From Bacillota bacterium (GTDB lineage: Bacteria; Bacillota; Clostridia; Clostridiales; Clostridiaceae), in assembly GCA_030706065.1 (NCBI GenBank), contig JAUZPH010000171.1, forward strand, positions 1 to 7,561: a stretch of DNA of 7,561 nucleotides, read 5' to 3'. The notes beneath the pieces were generated by a model. It was not told where the DNA came from. It searched no databases and worked only from the letters and a program-made list of their open reading frames with translations. Shown here piece after piece: positions 5,363-7,561 of this stretch. Positions within the stretch are counted from its first letter, which is position 1, and each line of letters opens with the position of its first letter. A program made the translations under genes and the position numbers.

Positions 5363-7395
5363 TACAGCACCTCGGCTACTTTATCAGGATCCGTAATGGG
5401 CTCAAAGCAGCCGATTTCTCCACATACATATATTGTGGTCTTCCCCTCCAGTCTTTCATAGCCGTTGTAGAACTCATTAATATCTGAGAGCTGTTTTTCA
5501 TCTTCCTTTAACATGATTGTAGCCAGAGGATTATAATCTTTATCTATTATTGATATGGCACGTTCCACATAGGTGTCTCTGCGTGCTCCGCATATTACCA
5601 CATTTCTCGGCCGCATACTGTAAAGCAGTGCAATAACGGATAATGTATGAACCGACGGCATATGGTCTATATTTCCTCCAAAGCATTCCAGAGTCCTCTC
5701 TGCAATCTCCTTATATCTGTCCTCATAGGTCATCTCCGACAAGCGCATAAGGTTATAAGCCGCAGCAGAATTTCCTGAGGGTATTGCCCCGTCATATATC
5801 TCCTTTGGCCTCATTAACAGTTCCTCCGCATCGCTGCCGTATAAGAAGAACCCACCTTCCTTGTCATCGTAAAATAACCTGATCATTTCCTCTGTTAAAT
5901 CCACTGCCCGCTTCAGATATTCTTTATTAAAGGTACATTCGTATAACTCAATAAGGCTCCAGGTTAAAAAAGCATAATCATCCAAATATGCCTTAATGGC
6001 AGTTTCTCCGTCACGATAGCGTGCAAGAAGTCTGCCTTCATTATCTATCAGTCGGTCTAAAATGAATTGTATGGCTTTTTCGGAAGCATCAACAAAACTA
6101 TTTATGCCTAAGGCTCTGCCAGCCATTGCGAAGGCTGCAGCCATAAGGCCATTCCATGAAGTCAGTATCTTGGTATCCTTAAAGGGGTGAACTCTTTTTT
6201 CGCGCTGTATGAAGAGCTTATTAATCGAGGACTTTAATTCATCATGCAGCTCCGTATCCTCAAAAAGATTATCTAAATCAGTTTTAATAAGGTTGGGGAT
6301 ACTTTTACCCTCAAAATTGCCCCGCTCGGTTATATCATAGAAGTTTGAAAATTGTGAACCGTCCCCATCGTCCCCGCCCAGAACCTCGTTGACCTCATCA
6401 GGGGACCAAACATAGAATTTACCTTCCACTCCTTCCGAATCGGCATCTTCGGCTGAGTAAAAACCGCCCTCAGGTGAGACCATGTTCAGCAGTACATACT
6501 CACCTATCTGAAGAACAACCTCCCGGTAAAGATCCTTCTTTGTGATTGTGTATGCTTCAGTATATGCCATCATAAGCAGGGCATTATCATATAACATTTT
6601 TTCAAAGTGTGGGACAAGCCACTTCTTGTCAGTGGAATATCTGGAAAAGCCGCCGCCGATGTGATCAAATATTCCTCCTTTGTACATGTGAGCTAATGTT
6701 TTCTCAACCATGTCCAGTGCCTCAACCTTGTTGTACAGCTTCCAGTATCTCATAAGGAACAGCAGTACATGTGGCGTTGGGAATTTTGGTGAGGTGCTGA
6801 AACCGCCAAACTTCGGTTCGAAGTTTTGCCTTAGTTCCCTGTAGGCTTTATGCAGCACCTCTTCATTCAGTTTCCCGGAATCACTTGCAAACACCGCTTC
6901 ATGTACTTTTTCAGTGATGTGCTCGCTAGATACCGTCAGCTTTGAACTATCTTTTCTCCATTCCTCCGAGATATATGTCAGAAGAGATATTAGGCCGGGA
7001 CGGCCATATGCGTCATGTTTTGGGAAATAGGTACCTGCATGGAAGGGCTTTTTGTCCGGAGTCATAAATATTGTAAGGGGCCAGCCTCCGCTGCCGGTTA
7101 TAGCCTGGCAGAATCCCATGTATATGGCATCGATATCCGGCCGCTCCTCACGGTCAACTTTTATTGAAACAAAATTATCGTTCAATACTTTTGCTACTTC
7201 CTCATCTTCAAAGGATTCCCGCTCCATAACGTGGCACCAATGACAGGTCGAGTATCCAATGCTTAGAAATACCGGCAAGTTAAGTGATTTTGCTTTGGAA
7301 AATGCCTCATCACCCCATGGATACCAGTTTACAGGGTTATGAGCATGCTGCAGGAGATAGGGAGACTTTTCATTAATCAATTTATTTTCACTCAT
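5362..7395 (-). CDS. DUF255/YyaL thioredoxin-fold protein
   Basis: A 677-residue protein, full length for the family (bacterial YyaL, human SPATA20 relatives). The N-terminal thioredoxin-like domain (about 1-165) starts with the signature NEKSPYLLQHAHNPVNWYPW (8-27). It carries the redox-type motif STCHWCHVM (49-57, Cys51 and Cys54), then VDREERPDID (80-89) and GGWPLTIFMTPD (103-114). The rest is an alpha/alpha-barrel-like region with GGIFDHIGGGFSRYSTD (240-256), WLVPHFEKMLYDNALL (259-274), LTSWNGLMAAAFA (411-423) and YDGAIPSGNSA (534-544). No signal peptide or TM segment is evident, so it should be cytoplasmic. The biochemical role is not established; a disulfide or redox function is inferred from CxxC. 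The start is ATG 7393-7395 with GGAGTGAG just upstream. Residues 341-350 (GDDGDGSQFS) are encoded by a dispersed repeat copy plus a 9-bp near-duplication, an unusual insertion or replacement in the coding sequence. Confidence 0.93.
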   Translation of the reverse strand: MSENKLINEKSPYLLQHAHNPVNWYPWGDEAFSKAKSLNLPVFLSIGYSTCHWCHVMERESFEDEEVAKVLNDNFVSIKVDREERPDIDAIYMGFCQAITGSGGWPLTIFMTPDKKPFHAGTYFPKHDAYGRPGLISLLTYISEEWRKDSSKLTVSSEHITEKVHEAVFASDSGKLNEEVLHKAYRELRQNFEPKFGGFSTSPKFPTPHVLLFLMRYWKLYNKVEALDMVEKTLAHMYKGGIFDHIGGGFSRYSTDKKWLVPHFEKMLYDNALLMMAYTEAYTITKKDLYREVVLQIGEYVLLNMVSPEGGFYSAEDADSEGVEGKFYVWSPDEVNEVLGGDDGDGSQFSNFYDITERGNFEGKSIPNLIKTDLDNLFEDTELHDELKSSINKLFIQREKRVHPFKDTKILTSWNGLMAAAFAMAGRALGINSFVDASEKAIQFILDRLIDNEGRLLARYRDGETAIKAYLDDYAFLTWSLIELYECTFNKEYLKRAVDLTEEMIRLFYDDKEGGFFLYGSDAEELLMRPKEIYDGAIPSGNSAAAYNLMRLSEMTYEDRYKEIAERTLECFGGNIDHMPSVHTLSVIALLYSMRPRNVVICGARRDTYVERAISIIDKDYNPLATIMLKEDEKQLSDINEFYNGYERLEGKTTIYVCGEIGCFEPITDPDKVAEVL
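6350..6366 (-). repeat. Repeat copy E, inside the DUF255 coding sequence
   Basis: A full 17-bp consensus match on the coding strand, in frame, translating to GDGSQF from residue 344. Just 5' on the coding strand, GGGGACGAT (6367-6375) is a near-copy of the element's first nine bases. The reading frame stays open throughout. Confidence 0.95.
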
Positions 7396-7427
7396 ATTTT
7401 CTCACTCCATTTACATAACATAATTTT

Positions 7428-7446
7428 TATCTTTCCCGTAAAGATA
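7428..7446. promoter_or_regulatory. 7-bp-arm inverted repeat upstream of the DUF255 gene
   Basis: TATCTTT (7428-7434) and AAAGATA (7440-7446) are perfect arms around CCCGT, 33 bp upstream of the start codon. It may be an operator or a leader hairpin. A candidate promoter on the minus strand, TTGTGA (within copy F) then 17 nt then TATATC, would place this repeat at or just after the transcription start; the match is weak. Confidence 0.35.
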
Positions 7447-7456
7447 TATAATATGA

Positions 7457-7473
7457 GGGGACGGTTCACAATT
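7457..7473 (+). repeat. Repeat copy F
   Basis: A full 17-bp consensus match, left arm of an 88-bp hairpin with copy G. After a 4-nt TATT insertion, AACCCAT (7478-7484) continues the arm. Confidence 0.95.
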
Positions 7474-7527
7474 TATTAACCCATCATTAAGCGAATTTTT
7501 TGATAAGCTTGTTTGATAATATGGGTT

Positions 7528-7544
7528 AATTGTGAACCGTCCCC
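7528..7544 (-). repeat. Repeat copy G, inverted
   Basis: AATTGTGAACCGTCCCC on the plus strand, a full match in the minus orientation. Its GGGG end abuts a perfect 9-bp tandem duplication, CGATTTTAC twice (7544-7561), which runs to the window edge. Confidence 0.95.
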
Positions 7545-7561
7545 GATTTTACCGATTTTAC

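Larger units (their letters stand above)
7457..7544. repeat. 88-bp hairpin element formed by copies F and G
   Basis: Seventeen-base inverted copies (7457-7473 and 7528-7544) plus AACCCAT (7478-7484) and ATGGGTT (7521-7527) give 24 base pairs with a 4-nt bulge around a 36-nt loop. The loop holds TTTGATAA twice (7499-7506 and 7512-7519). The arrangement looks like a REP pair (BIME) or a tiny MITE; no transposase is present in the window. Confidence 0.8.

Overview
The window looks like a chromosomal segment of a low-to-moderate G+C Firmicute, most likely a member of the Clostridia. Shine-Dalgarno sites are strong, intergenic DNA is A+T-rich, the gene families fit (DusA-type Dus, membrane-anchored MutS-like ATPase, medium-form threonine ammonia-lyase, DUF255/YyaL protein), and there is a dispersed GGGGACGGTTCACAATT repeat of a style I associate with clostridial genomes. 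The placement is by family resemblance only; there is no rRNA or other marker gene.

Layout. 1-629 (-): 5' two thirds of a tRNA-dihydrouridine synthase gene, cut by the window edge. 630-1023: divergent intergenic region with a promoter for each direction, a 94-bp inverted-repeat structure, and a hairpin between the Shine-Dalgarno sequence and the start codon of the next gene. 1024-2823 (+): four-TM MutS-like ATPase. 2845-3630 (+): PhzF-family isomerase, 21 nt downstream and probably co-transcribed. 3631-3718: convergent gap with a repeat copy and a hairpin terminator. 3719-4963 (-): threonine ammonia-lyase with a C-terminal ACT domain. 4964-5361: regulatory and repeat-rich gap with two palindromes, a 98-bp near-palindromic fold, three repeat copies and a weak terminator. 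5362-7395 (-): DUF255 thioredoxin-fold protein. 7396-7561: its upstream region, ending in an 88-bp hairpin made of two inverted repeat copies.

The genes are mostly independent housekeeping functions (tRNA modification, isoleucine precursor synthesis or threonine catabolism, a putative redox protein). Only the MutS-like/PhzF pair looks like an operon, and no shared pathway is apparent. I see no phage, CRISPR or toxin-antitoxin locus.

The most unusual signal is a seven-copy short repeat (A-G; four on +, three on -). Two copies begin on the last base of a TAG stop codon, one lies in frame inside the DUF255 coding sequence, and the others form two inverted arrangements with the GGGG ends outward. 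This resembles REP/BIME-type elements moved by a transposase encoded elsewhere, which is inference. Second-tier observations are the structured ribosome-binding site of the MutS-like gene and the 98-bp fold upstream of the threonine ammonia-lyase gene.
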